A DNA stretch of 64,000 nucleotides from assembly GCF_014356525.2 (NCBI RefSeq), contig NC_052508.1, positions 41,286,613-41,350,612 on the forward strand, given 5' to 3'. Below, piece after piece: positions 10,505 to 21,363 of the stretch (the first letter of the stretch is position 1; every line of letters begins with the position of its first letter). Under the pieces are notes generated by a model that ran no database searches, was not told the DNA's origin, and was given only the letters and a program-made list of their open reading frames with translations. The translations under genes and the position numbers were made by a program. This DNA comes from Nilaparvata lugens (taxonomy: Eukaryota > Arthropoda > Insecta > Hemiptera > Delphacidae).

Positions 10505-12602
10505 AAGAAGAAGAGAAGAAGAAGAAGAAGAAGAAGAAGAAGAAGAAGAAGAAGAAGAAGAAGAAGAGAAGAAGAAGAAAAGAAGAAGAAGAAGGAGAAA
10601 AAGAAGAAGATAGATTATTATGTTGCTTTGGCCTGTGATCTGTATAAATGTCCTGTAACAACTAAAGGTGCGTCCACACATGCCGAACCGAACATCAAAA
10701 CGCGCAGCAAACCGTGCATTCCTCCGAACATCTTGCCTTCCAACGAACATGAGCATATGTTTCATAATGTCAAAAATCAGCTGTTAATCATTCGCCGTAC
10801 CGCACTCCGAACCATTCGCCGTGCCGCTTGCCTCTGTTCTAACTGCTCGCCTCACCTCACTCCGAACGCTGAACTTTTCAGCCAATCAGAGCCTTCGATT
10901 ACAATTCGCTGTGCAGCTCGCTCCACAATATTTTGGCTATCCATCACAAGTGGAAAACATGCGAACATGAATACAGAAGTATGGACAATTTTTCATTTGA
11001 TTAGATTCATGTTTTGAAGAAATCATTGTTACGAATGATAAATTGATAGGAGCGTATAAATATTTTCTAATTCAAATGAAATAACTTCTGAAAAAAAAAA
11101 TTGGATAAATACCAATATTGAATTATTGTTGACCAAGAACTCAGTACATCAACAATTCATTCAACTAATTCTGTATTGATAAAATTATAATCATTTCCTC
11201 TATTGATAATCAATTTCATCAACTAACTGAAAATAGTACTTCAATTTCCATGAATTTATTAATAGAATTATATAAATCTAAAGTGTGGGTCATATCTAAA
11301 TTCACAAAGAGTTCGATTCTTGTTGGCAAGATAGATATTATTCAATGCAGAAATCATTGTTATTTTACTTAAAGATAGGATAAAATGAATAGTTCTCTTT
11401 CAGGGGGAGTTTTGACAACCCACAAAATTCATTTTTCATTTGAAGAAATAATATCAGAAAGGTGCATAGGACCTTAGGTACTTTTTTGTTCAGCTTGCCA
11501 AAGTACCCCTCATTTCAATATCAAAATTTTCGACTGACTGTACAGTGAGTCAATCATTCTATCATGGCTTGAATAATTTTGAAATTTTAATTAAATAAAA
11601 ATGGTAGAGAATAATTATCATGTAGATATCAACACCTCTATTTAAAGACATATTAACTGCATGCGTTTTCATATTGCCGATACAACTGTAGACGTTTATT
11701 TCGCAGTCTCAAAAAACTGTTCCAGCTGAAAAATAATTTTTTCAATAAATTAATTAATAATCATACATGCCACGTGTAGGCTTATACATTGCACGAAGTT
11801 CAAAACTATGGTTTTCCTAAACATATGTTTTTGAGATAATTTCTTTGATGCAGCTGTTTCACATTCACCATTATAAATTATACAGAGTTTGTGGAAATAA
11901 AAATATTTATTGATTACCAAAACAATACTATTATCATATTAATGATTAAAGCAATATTATTGAGGTTGAGTGGAATCAGGTAGAGAGCAATAATAGAACA
12001 GATGTTCTTTTTTGAATTTCTATCATATTATTTTGTTATTTCCAATGATTACAACATATGTTAGAATATCACATGTCAATAAATAAATTATCTCATTTCC
12101 ATATGGCACTCACCTTACCATGTTCATAACCTTACTTAATAGGATCCTTTTCCATCCTTTGAAACCCTTAGAGGCAAAATATCTTAAAATCTGTTCTTAG
12201 TGCGCGTCTAGTATGTTTGAAGAATATTCGTGCAAAGTTTCAAGTCTGTAGGACAATAATTAGTTTGAGCTGTAGTGTGATTTTACTTCAAAATTTTTGA
12301 AAAATGCTCTCTCCTGGACCCCCCTGTGCTCCTGATCGAAATTTTTCTGCAGAGATCTATTTTTTTTTGTAGCTGAACAAAAAAATTCCTCATGACTTTG
12401 CTGTGCAATGAACGGTTAAAAAGTACAAAATTTTGGGGGGGCCCAGCTCCCTCAGGGGGGCAAATTTCTGAAAATCCTTTCTTAGTGGATGTTTTCAGGC
12501 TACCATAAACAATCTTGCAAAATTTCAAGTTTTTAGGCTCAGTAATTTGGGCTGTGATGTGATTTCAGTCTGTCGGGGCTTAGCCTTTTATAATTATAGA
12601 GA
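9645..12602 (-). mobile_element. Non-autonomous Helitron-like element, copy A
   Basis: Read on the minus strand it begins after an A with TCTCTATAATTATAAAAGGC, runs through a conserved head (AAGCCCCGACAG and the ACAGCCC segment), and ends with GAAGCACGGGTTCTTGCTAG followed by T. The same head, body and tail recur in opposite orientation at 37.54-42.83 kb. The body includes a large GAA tract (10157-10611) and a 0.4-kb segment (10620-11030) matching 39599-39207 of the other copy. The element's head segment also recurs at its distal end, around 10000-10145. No transposase is encoded. Confidence 0.7.
10157..10611. repeat. Long (GAA)n tract with GCA variants
   Basis: About 455 bp of GAA with interspersed GCA and GAGAA interruptions; the inverted Helitron copy has a (TTC)n tract at the matching place. 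All open frames across it are homopolymer artefacts. Confidence 0.95.
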
Positions 12603-12670
12603 TAACACAATTTCATATGATTCAAGATTAAAAATAAACCGCAGAATTTGTATAAAGCATTGCAAACTTA

Positions 12671-13389
12671 TACAGAGTGTCCCATCAAGGTTGTAACAGC
12701 TGTTAACATAGATTCTATTCGACATTTCTGACAAAAAAAGTTCAGTAAACGTTTTTCAAATCGACCTTAGTTTTCGAGATATATAGATTTTTCGATATTT
12801 TTAGAATATGCCTACTTCCAGTCATTAAATACTCAATAACTGGAAAACTACTGCTCGAATTTCAATTCCAAGGGTATTGTTGGAAAGAGAAAAACATTTC
12901 TAACAAGATTAATGTAATTTTATCTGTTGTTACATAATTATCTTTCAGTTTTTTATTATGGCTTTAACTTGGAAAAATGCTATTCTTCAAATTCGAATTC
13001 AAATTTTAAACTGTTTTTTCTCGATTTTCCTCTGGGTCCATCTTTTTCTCCATCTCATGAGCTTTCAAATGATTATAAATTCGAAAAGGTAAGTTCCATG
13101 ATAAAGTGTTTAAAACTGCTAATATCTGTAATGAACACCTTCAAAATGAGTAAATTCACAAACAGCAAGCATCAAGTGGTGATCCTAAGGGTGAAATCAC
13201 CTGATTACTGCATTATTTTCGGTAGCATATAGCCTAAATCCTATATAAAATATTAATCATGCACTTTTACAAGATCCAACGAAATTTATTCATAGGATAG
13301 CTATTTCATATTCATAGAATACTTCAAAGTAGATGAATGACAGAATAAAAAAACTGATGGCAACCATTCAGATGGTAATCAAGTTAAAT
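12671..13389 (-). mobile_element. Flank of a DDE transposon remnant
   Basis: The stretch opens with TACAGAGTGTCCCATCAA, which resembles the ACAGGGTGTCCCA-type end common on insect mariner-like transposons with DDE_3 transposases. It leads on to the transposase remnant at 13390-13812. No matching opposite end was located, so the boundaries are uncertain. Confidence 0.4.
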
Positions 13390-13812
13390 ATCATGCTCAC
13401 TGCTGACAGGAATTCAAAATAGCCTCCATTTCTGTTTATGCAACTTCTGCTGCCGTTTATCAAGCATCGAGTTGCCCGTCTCACTCCGTTGGGCCGTGTC
13501 TTCATTACTTTAAACGTCAATCGAATTCTGAGAATCAGTTCCTCTCTGGTCTCTACAGGTTCTCTGTAAAGAATGTACCATTGGGATAAGATCAGGTGAG
13601 CGTGGTGGCCAACTTACGTGTCCAACTCGGTCAATTCACCGCCCAGCATAATTGTTATCAAGCCACCCACGGACGTTTCCAGCATGATGAGGGAGGCAGC
13701 CATCCAACTGGAGCCACATATTCTGCCTCAAATTAAGAGGCACGTCTTCCATCAATTCGTTTAGCTCATTGACCAGAAAGTCCATGAAAACTTCACCATT
13801 TATTCTTGCAGG
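13390..13812 (-). pseudogene. DDE (mariner/Tc-like) transposase remnant
   Basis: On the minus strand the translation contains RINGEVFMDFLVNEL, then MWLQLDGCLPHHAGNVRGWL, and then WPPRSPDLIP. These correspond to the catalytic core of DDE_3-type insect transposases: the D-G-x-P-x-H block with the second Asp, and the WPPRSPDL.P block preceding the third acidic residue. Frame changes and a stop (near 13620-13640) break it, and the amino-terminal DNA-binding domain is absent. It is a dead fragment. Confidence 0.75.
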
Positions 13813-14084
13813 GAAAATGAATGGTCCATGTATGTGTATTGTAGGATTTTACAGCACCAGTTCTTGTGCTTTTATCTGTGATCTGTCCATAAAATGTTTG
13901 AAACACAATCTTGTGCTAAGATCCAATAGCCCAGTCAATAAAGGTTTTTTCGATCCGAAAATTGAATTAAAGCTGAATCTTTTACCATCGATAGAACCCT
14001 CCCAGAGGGTCATTCTCCCAAAAGTCCCAAGAAATCCCCTTGGAGCTTTCCCCCCTAGCACCCCTCAAAGTTGAAAAATGAAGG

Positions 14085-14700
14085 TAATCACGGAAAATCA
14101 ATTATCTCTGTACCCGTTAATCAGAAACAGTTCTATTATCTGCCATTCGATTCGTTACATTATGGACTACAATATTAGTTATATTCATTTTTTCAATAAA
14201 ATCAACAGTTTTCTTGATAAAATAATATATATGTAAAAATTTAGGGGGTGTGCGATTTGATTTTTTTGTTTTCTTCGATTAACTTCAAAGCAAGTAGTTT
14301 TAAAGAAAAATTAGCCGAATAATTAATGTAGCCACTCTCATTGCAAATCCATTGATGTATATTGTTATGTATTTGCGATTCGATTTGACACCGTGGAAGG
14401 GGAAACAGTCGACGCGGAACGGCACGGCTGACTCTCTTAGCCATCGTAAACAGCAAACTGGAAATCAATTATCTCTGTAACCATCAATCGGAAAAAATCT
14501 ATCATATGTCATCCGATTTGTTGAATTGAGGACTACAATATTAGTCGGATACATTTCCTCAATAAATCGAGCAGTTTCCTTGATAAAATAATATAATGTA
14601 AAAATTTAGGGGTTTTTTAATTTGATTTTTTGTTTTCTCCGATTAACTTCGAAGCAAGTAGTTTTAAAGAACAATGTGACGGATAATTATTGTAGCCACA
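14085..14700. repeat. Pair of ~245-bp direct repeats
   Basis: The segment starting near 14092 (AATCAATTATCTCTGTA...) is repeated from about 14460 with roughly 85-90 percent identity by eye, including GATAAAATAATATA, AAAATTTAGGGG and AAGCAAGTAGTTTTAAAGAA. The repeats are spaced about 370 bp apart and could be subterminal repeats of a DNA transposon. No coding. Confidence 0.7.
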
Positions 14701-16226
14701 AAAAATTCTAGTATAATGCAACTTTTTCCAGGTACGAATTTCAAGGCTCATAAAATGACTTTTTCTCAATCTCAGGCAGAAATTCCAATGATCATCATAA
14801 TAGTAATTAAATGAAAATTGTTTGTATTGTACATTTTTCGACGTAATATAAGCTACAACTTTAAGGTAATCATCGTATTTAGGATTATCATGTTTATGAA
14901 TGAAAGCGAGACTGTGATAGAAGATTAGTCAAACTGAAATATAAACATAATATACAATGCATATTTCTGATCAACTATAATTACAATAATGATAGTATCA
15001 AGCCGAAATTAATTGAGCAACTGAATTTCAAAGTTACTATCCACTGTTCAAATCGCACTGTGATTTCTTTCACTTCCAAATGGATTGGATTGCCTCACTC
15101 TTCAACGTAACAATTATTATAAAAAACAAGTGGAATGTGAACGTCATCCAAATAGCATTTGAATTTCAATTTTCAGATCATAAAATTCATAAAAAACAAA
15201 TTCTTGAGAGAATGGTGATGAATTGCAAGTAACATTGATAGTGATGAATTGTGATGAATAGTGATGAATTGCAAGTAACATTGATACAAAGCGATACAAT
15301 GAAAATCAACATCGATTAATTTAATACTGGACTTATCAAATTTATATTACCGTTAATTTTTTATTTATAAAGCTTACAAAATGTAAAACCAACATTTTAA
15401 ATTTTCTCTACTGGAGCAAAACATCGATAGAAAATAAAGAAGAGCCCATTATAAGCACAATATACTTGTATACTAGAATTCACTTGAACTAACTCATCAC
15501 TTCAACCCTTCAATGATCACAATGAACTAGAATGGTATAAAAACCATGAAATTGATAATCAGGTACATTTTTCAAATAGCTTCACCCAACTAAATCTGTG
15601 AATGCTAAGTCATAAGAAATCATGTTCAATAGATTTAATTTGATTGCTTCAAATAGAAAATGATCTATTCTTTTGGTGTCCTAATCAAAATCAATTTCAA
15701 TCAACATTAATCGACATAAAGAAAAGCTTCTGCCAACCTTGTGTAATGAATGACAAGATGCGAGTGGAGGTGAAAAATCGATATGTTAACAAAAATAATA
15801 GAAGAATCATCTTTCAATTAATCTTATACGGTAGGGTACTTTGTGGTTAAATGTGAAACACTTTCATGATTTTCCTACCTTTTATGCATGCTTACTCTTC
15901 CTTAATTTGTATGTTTGCATGGCTTTCATCTTTAGAATCTACTGAATTTTCATATTGGACTGTCTAAATAATGTAGATTCAACTAGTAGGAACGGAAGAT
16001 GAGCTACTTTACAGAGAGAATCATAGAAAGTTTCAACTCAACAAGCCCAATGTATGAGATTTTTTTATGCCTCAGCCGTCATATATATTTGGCTCAACTA
16101 AAGTTATATTATCAACCTAGCTTGGAGAATATTAAGATCTTCAAAAGCTGCAAGGGCCTTTCCTTGAAGAGGGAAGAGCGTACAGTGTGCCAAGGCATGA
16201 ATTTTACTTGAAAAATTTTGTATCCA
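14701..16226. other. No gene seen
   Basis: AT-rich DNA; only a small local tandem duplication (GTGATGAATTGCAAGTAACA-type, about 15220-15290) stands out. Confidence 0.5.
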
Positions 16227-17072
16227 TCAAGAGTAATGTGCGAAGAGGCTCACAGTTCTCTGAAGAGTTTTGGGATTAGGAGGTGGGGGCATATTAAGTA
16301 GAGGCTCAAGGCGTTCGGGATCTGGACGTAATGATTTGTTTCCAACTAAAAATCCTAGGAAACGTATCTCCTTTTGACAGAATTTACTCTTCTCCTTGTT
16401 TATAGTAAGTGAGTTATTTGAAGCTGCTGCAAGAAACCGTTCAAGATTAGTGTCATGTTCTTCTTTCGAATTTCCACAAATTATGACATCATCTAAATAA
16501 ACATAGGTATCAAATAATTTCTGTTTTTGTATGAGTGAATCAATTACTCTTTGAAAAGCTGAAACACCATTAGTGACACCAAAAGGAACTGATAAAGTAT
16601 CCCACATGCTTCAAATCCTGTGTATTGCCTTTCTTCAAGTAAGATTGGTACTTGGTGATATGCGAATTTCAGATCTACAGTACTATACCAGGAATACTGA
16701 GCTACTTTGCGAACTAAATCTTCCATATTTGGAATGGGATAGGCGTCCAATTCAGTGAATTTGTTTATAGTTCTAGAATAATCTATAACCATCCTTTTTT
16801 CGGTTATTGGGTTTAACAACAAATACTTGGGCACGCCAAGGTGTGTGGCTTTCTTCTATGATGCCATCTTCCAGTAATTGTTGAATTTCATTGGAAATGA
16901 AATCGTCATCATCTTTTGATAATTTGCGAGATTTGGTTGTAATTGGTTGACAATTGGGTTTTAGATGTTGAAAAAGGGAGCAAGGAGGAATTTTTGCTTG
17001 AGTTATTCCGCAAATAGTAAGAGGTGGCTTATTACCTCCAAATGGTATTTCTATACTGGAGAAATTGTTCAT
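16227..17072 (-). pseudogene. pol: Gypsy-type reverse transcriptase (pol), truncated
   Basis: Two overlapping minus-strand frames form one reverse transcriptase with a frameshift near 16600. The first holds RMVIDYSRTINKFTELDAYP and the YSTVDLKFAYHQVPI block (first catalytic Asp). The second holds the TYVYLDDVIICG block (the YxDD active site) and IRFLGFLVGNKS. These are typical of Ty3/Gypsy LTR retrotransposons. The frame ends at 16227 with no RNase H or integrase behind it, so the 3' half of pol and the downstream LTR are missing. It lies directly downstream of a retropepsin frame and uses its own frame, as expected for a pol polyprotein that has decayed. Confidence 0.85.
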
Positions 17073-17371
17073 AATTCGTGCCCAAGAATAATATTTTCAC
17101 AGAGGTCTTGCATAAACATTAAGGTTGTGTTTGTATAACTTTCTCCCTGAACTGTTAAATTCATGTTAACTTTGCCTCGGATTTGTGATGTGAAGCGTTT
17201 TGAGCCTAAAGTTACTCTTCCTATCTCTGGTATAACTTCTAAATTCAGTTTTTTTGCATAGGTATCGTCAATAAAGTTGCCAGTTGCTCCAGTATCGATC
17301 AGTGCTTGACTTCCAGTTCCGTTTATGATAATAGGAATAATAACCTTTGAAAGACATTTCTCGGCTTGCAC
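17069..17371 (-). pseudogene. Gypsy-type aspartic protease (retropepsin)
   Basis: About 100 residues containing QALIDTGATGNFID, the DTGA active-site motif of retroviral-type aspartic proteases that cleave gag and pol. A distal Ile-Ile-Leu-Gly motif (NIILG) near its end matches the usual second conserved block. It sits between the gag zinc knuckles (upstream) and the reverse transcriptase (downstream, overlapping 4 bp), the standard order. It is part of a truncated, Harbinger-interrupted element and is unlikely to be expressed as a polyprotein. Confidence 0.85.
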
Positions 17372-17424
17372 TGAAGGTGTTAGTAATATCGAATTACTAA
17401 ACTTTTTTTTTTCTCTAATACGGG

Positions 17425-17547
17425 AGATTTTGAGTTACATACCCGAGCAAAGTGTCCCTTCTTACCACACTTTTTGCAGAATTCGTTTTAGCTGGGCAAA
17501 ATAGTCGAGAATGTATTTTGTTGCCACAAAAAAGCATGCTTGTCCAC
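17425..17547 (-). pseudogene. gag: Gag zinc-knuckle region of the Gypsy element
   Basis: On the minus strand two CCHC knuckles are visible: C-F-F-C-G-N-K-I-H-S-R-L-F-C followed, in a different frame, by C-K-K-C-G-K-K-G-H-F-A-R-V-C. Both have the CX2CX4HX4C spacing of retroviral nucleocapsid domains, which bind RNA. The frame change between them shows decay. The upstream part of gag is separated from this segment by the inserted Harbinger-like element. Confidence 0.8.
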
Positions 17548-17550
17548 TAA

Positions 17551-19005
17551 AGGCCATTCCACACAGCACGTGGCGTGCGTGGCTGGACGCACGCTAGCTA
17601 CTTTTCAAAACATCGCTTCCCAGCTAATCAAATGAAGCAATTCACATAGCAGCCACGGCCACGCGGCAACGCTTGCTATACTAGCCACGCGTGGCTACCG
17701 TTCGCTCTCTGAGCGATCTTTTCAAACGTGTCCGGCCACGTTTTGGTCCGAGCATGCGCAGAATGTATACTAGACGTATACTATCGTATAGAACAATGAT
17801 CGCCAAACTGATGAGCCTGTGAGCTAGAATAGCATTTATAAATCTTCTAGTGAACTACCAAGAAATATTAGAATGAAGAAAGTGGGGTAGGTAAAATGAA
17901 ATGAATTTCACACTTATTGCCTATGAAGATATATTTCTAGTGTTGGAATCTACTTATCTCATAGCAAAAAGTATAGGCTAACAAAAGTTGAAATGTATAT
18001 TTCAATGAGAGCAGTGGAATTCTTTTTGGTCATCAAGTATTTTCTTGACGTTTGGAGTGTACGTTGTAGCCGCCATTCTGATGCAGTTGTCCAAATGTTT
18101 ATCAGTCAGTCTGTTCCTATATCAATTTTTTGTGAATTTCTTACTTGAAAAGATGTTTCACACAAGAAACAGAGCTGAACATAGCTTTCAACCTTAATGG
18201 AATTCGAATAATATTTGAATATTTTTCTTTGGGGTCTTGAGGCCAAATATTTCCAGTTGTAGAGAGTGATCTGAGAGACATATAATTTTCAAAATCCACA
18301 AATTCCATTTAAACTGAAGCCTGATCTGCACCAAAATGTTTTAATACACAAACTGAGAAATTTTCTGCATAGATATCTACAAAAGAGAGTTGATGATATG
18401 CTTTCAAAATCTTGAAATCGTTGATCAAACTGTTGTTCAAGTCTGAAAGTTGTAACGAATTCTTGGTTATTGCTGCGGTGCTGCGGAGGATTTTTCTCGT
18501 CATTTCTCGATTTTCTTCAGACTGGGAAAGTGTTTATAATCGAACTGGACGACATTGTTTTGCACGAGCATTTCTGTGAGCTACCAAAAACTACCCCACG
18601 AGCCACCGGTAGCTCGCGATCAACTGTTTGGCGACCACTGGTATAGAACGTATACTATCATTGTCAACCTCAAGGTCGCGCATTAAATGATGGAATTCGC
18701 CATAGGTCTTCCTTTTTTTATTGATTTAATGTACCCACTGGTCCCGTGCTGTCACCGAATACAATAAAACCAGCTCATTATCACTACTACTGCTGCTGCT
18801 GCTGGAGTCATCAAACAAGGTAAGCCACAAGAAAATCCAGATTCACACCACGGGACCGTCGGAGTTGACATCTTCCTGCATACTGACGGGAAACGTGGCC
18901 GGTATAGCATCGCAACAGTCGTGGCGGTGTGAATTGGCATGTGGCTAGCGTGGCCGGCGTGGCGTGCGTCCAGCCACGCACGCCACGTGCTGTGTGGAAT
19001 GGCCT
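17551..19005. mobile_element. PIF/Harbinger-like non-autonomous DNA element in gag
   Basis: The ends are near-perfect inverted repeats for about 45 bp (AGGCCATTCCACACAGCACG and its complement), rich in CGTGGC motifs. They are flanked by TAA on both sides (17548-17550 and 19006-19008), the TWA target duplication typical of PIF/Harbinger. The 1,455-bp interior shows no transposase. It interrupts the gag region of the Gypsy element, so it inserted later. The first 150 and last 110 bases carry further CCACG-rich subterminal repeats. Confidence 0.85.
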
Positions 19006-19008
19006 TAA

Positions 19009-19751
19009 TACTAACAGCTGATAATGGGGAGTCTGAAGTGTCTTTTTGATTAGGAATTAGATTTGATGCATTTTCTGTATGTTTGCAAGCATTAAGCTCA
19101 AATGGAGGATTATATTTATTGTAGCATTGTGATTGATCTTTTGCAGACTCAAAAGCTCTTGCACGATTAAGAGTTTCATGCAAAGACATATCTGGGCTTT
19201 CTAAAATTCGTTGGCGGATTTTGGATGAATATAAACCTGCAATCAATGCTCCTTTTATGTGCTCCTCTCGATTCTCTGTAGCAGAGATTGATGTAAAATT
19301 ACATTCTAGACTGAGTTCTTCCAGTTTTAGGAAAAAATTATCGATGGATTCACCTTGTTTTTGTTTTCTTATAGAGAGAAGGTACCTTGTAAAGATTTCG
19401 CTTTTCTTCTTGATAAATATGCCTTCAAGGATGGTGATACTTTCCACGAATGTAGTACAATCTATGTACAATCTAATGTAGCAAGGTAACTAAGATATCC
19501 AATTTCGTATCTTCAGTGTAATAGTTTCCTTTCAAGTAGGCATCCAGCATTCTTTTCCAGTGTCTCCATTCCAATGGTGCACTAGGAGAATCTGGATCCA
19601 CACTTAGACATTTTGGTTTGAGAATTTTCCCAATTAATTCCGAGTTGAAAGATGTATCAACGGGTTCATTTCGAGATAATTCGGTAGGCTTATCCTGATT
19701 CCGTGATGGAGATTCAACATTATTTCGATCCCGGGTTTTCCTCTTTGGCAT
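19009..19751 (-). pseudogene. gag: Gypsy-type gag, 5' part
   Basis: Starts with MPKRKTRDRN at 19751 and shows a gag-like capsid region: WRHWKRMLDAYL, then after a frame change near 19473 the GESIDNFFLKLEELS and IKGALIAGLYSSKIRQRI blocks characteristic of Gypsy gag capsid domains. The coding is cut at 19008 by the inserted element and resumes beyond it as the zinc knuckles. Upstream of the ATG, 19768-19843 contains an inverted repeat (TTATTTTAGTCAATAAAA and its complement). No clear LTR pair was found. Confidence 0.75.
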
Positions 19752-20440
19752 TTTGATTACCGGTACTTATTTTAGTCAATAAAATTGTAATAAATAGAGA
19801 CCATTGAAGAGCTAGAATAATGGCTTTTATTGACTAAAATAAACTGAGATAAAATAACAAACTTTCTGATGATTTAGAATAATTCAAACAACTGATTTAT
19901 GACATATGATTATCATATCAGTTGGCAAGCCTGTCTTGCTTGTGATTGTTCTTGGTATTTGGAGCTCTTCGATTTTTACAGTTTTTTAATACAAAGTGTA
20001 ATCTAATTGTGTTTTTTGTGTGATAGTCATGGTGTGAAAAGGTAGGAACATTATTCTAAGTATCAATATATTCGAATTGCAAGTAAGTTTTACGGATATT
20101 GATAAATCAAAATCGTTTCTTCAAGCCAGGCTCTTGCGTTGTTTGCATTGTAGACAAGCTTCAATCTTTTATCACTCCAATTCCTGGGTTTGTGTGAGTG
20201 TATTTACTTGATTTCGGCGCAATTATACCAACTGTTCCAGTGAAAATACCCCCAAATTTAGCCCGTACTGTATAAAGGACTGCTCTGTAACGTTGCCTAG
20301 TATTTTTCGACTACTCGGTGAGCCATCTGTTCGTAAGCAGTAATAATCACTGACCTGCCTCAATAATTTCTGGTACCTAACGGAATTGCCTATCTGTTGA
20401 TAAGAGATATAAGACAGTGGGTCAAAAGCTTAGCTGTTAC
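19752..20440. other. Leader of the Gypsy element and spacer, no gene
   Basis: Contains the hairpin at 19768-19843 just upstream of gag and otherwise AT-rich DNA. It may include a decayed LTR of the Gypsy element on the left and the 5' untranslated region of the following non-LTR element on the right; neither boundary is visible. Confidence 0.4.
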
Positions 20441-20547
20441 ATTTTTGTTTCGATCCCTACACAAACAATTCAATTGATTTCGGTCGACCACCGTTAGAGT
20501 TGAGTAGAAGCTTATTCACTGCATTTTCTCTGACAGTTATATTCATA

Positions 20548-21356
20548 ATGGCCGTAAATATGGAAAGTTTAACAGGGATTCTCGAGAAGTTCAAGAGTGG
20601 AATTATCGAAAGTACTAAGCAAGTCATAAAGCAGCAAATAAATGAGTTAAATTTGAAAACTATCATATCAGAACAGAATAGAAAAATTGAAGCGTTGAGA
20701 AAACAGAATGAAGAATTGAATCGTGACTTACAAAATCAAAGTCATTTAATAAACAATTTGAAGAGGGAAAACAATTTGATTTTCTATGGAGTTATTGAGT
20801 CTGCTGGCGAGGACGGAGATCAGGTAATGAGAAAGATTATGGACATATGCAATGAAGTAATGAAAATTGAACTTAAAGCAAGTGATTAAACGCTGTTAGA
20901 AGACTGGGAAGAAAATTGGATTCCAAGACAAGACCAATTATCCTATCTCTAGTCTCGGGACGTGAAAAAAATAGTATTTTGAGAAACTGTGGTAGATTAA
21001 AGAATTCAAAGATTTTCGTTAGTGAAGACCAAGATAAAGAGACAAGAGAGAGGCGAAGAGAACTGAATGAATTCCGAAAACGACTCAGTGATACGCATAG
21101 TGTTAAAATGAGAAGAAATGGTTTGGTTGTGGATGGGAAGTTTATGAGATATGATGTCTTGAACACGGAGTACAACAGGAAGCCAGAGGAAAGCTGTCTA
21201 CTGGAGGAAGATCGCCAACTAGGGGGGAATTATAAACCTGATGAAAATCGTCGAAACAAGAGGATAGGAGAGAACCTTCAGAGGCAACCCCGAAACAGGA
21301 ATCCCAATATCACGCATTTTTTTCGTCCCTCAGGAGATACAGAGCCCGCCAATTAG
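20548..21356 (+). pseudogene. ORF1 (RNA-binding protein) of the non-LTR element
   Basis: ATG at 20548 (MAVNMESLTG). A long coiled coil follows (residues about 25-75, with heptad Leu/Ile and many Gln/Glu/Lys), then NLIFYGVIES, the start of an L1-like RRM domain. After frame changes near 20880-20920 the chain resumes with TRPIILSLVSGREKNSILRN and ends with a basic tail. This coiled-coil plus RRM layout is that of L1-type ORF1 proteins, which trimerise and bind the element RNA. No CCHC knuckle is visible. Confidence 0.75.
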
Positions 21357-21363
21357 AAACAGA

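Noticed and set aside
10100..10765. Long open frames rich in Ser, Leu, Phe, Arg, Glu or Lys on both strands
   Set aside because: They are translations of a (GAA)n tract; all frames stay open because the trinucleotide lacks stops.
13769..14074. Plus-strand frame of 101 codons
   Set aside because: It overlaps the antisense of the dead transposase flank and shows no conserved residues.
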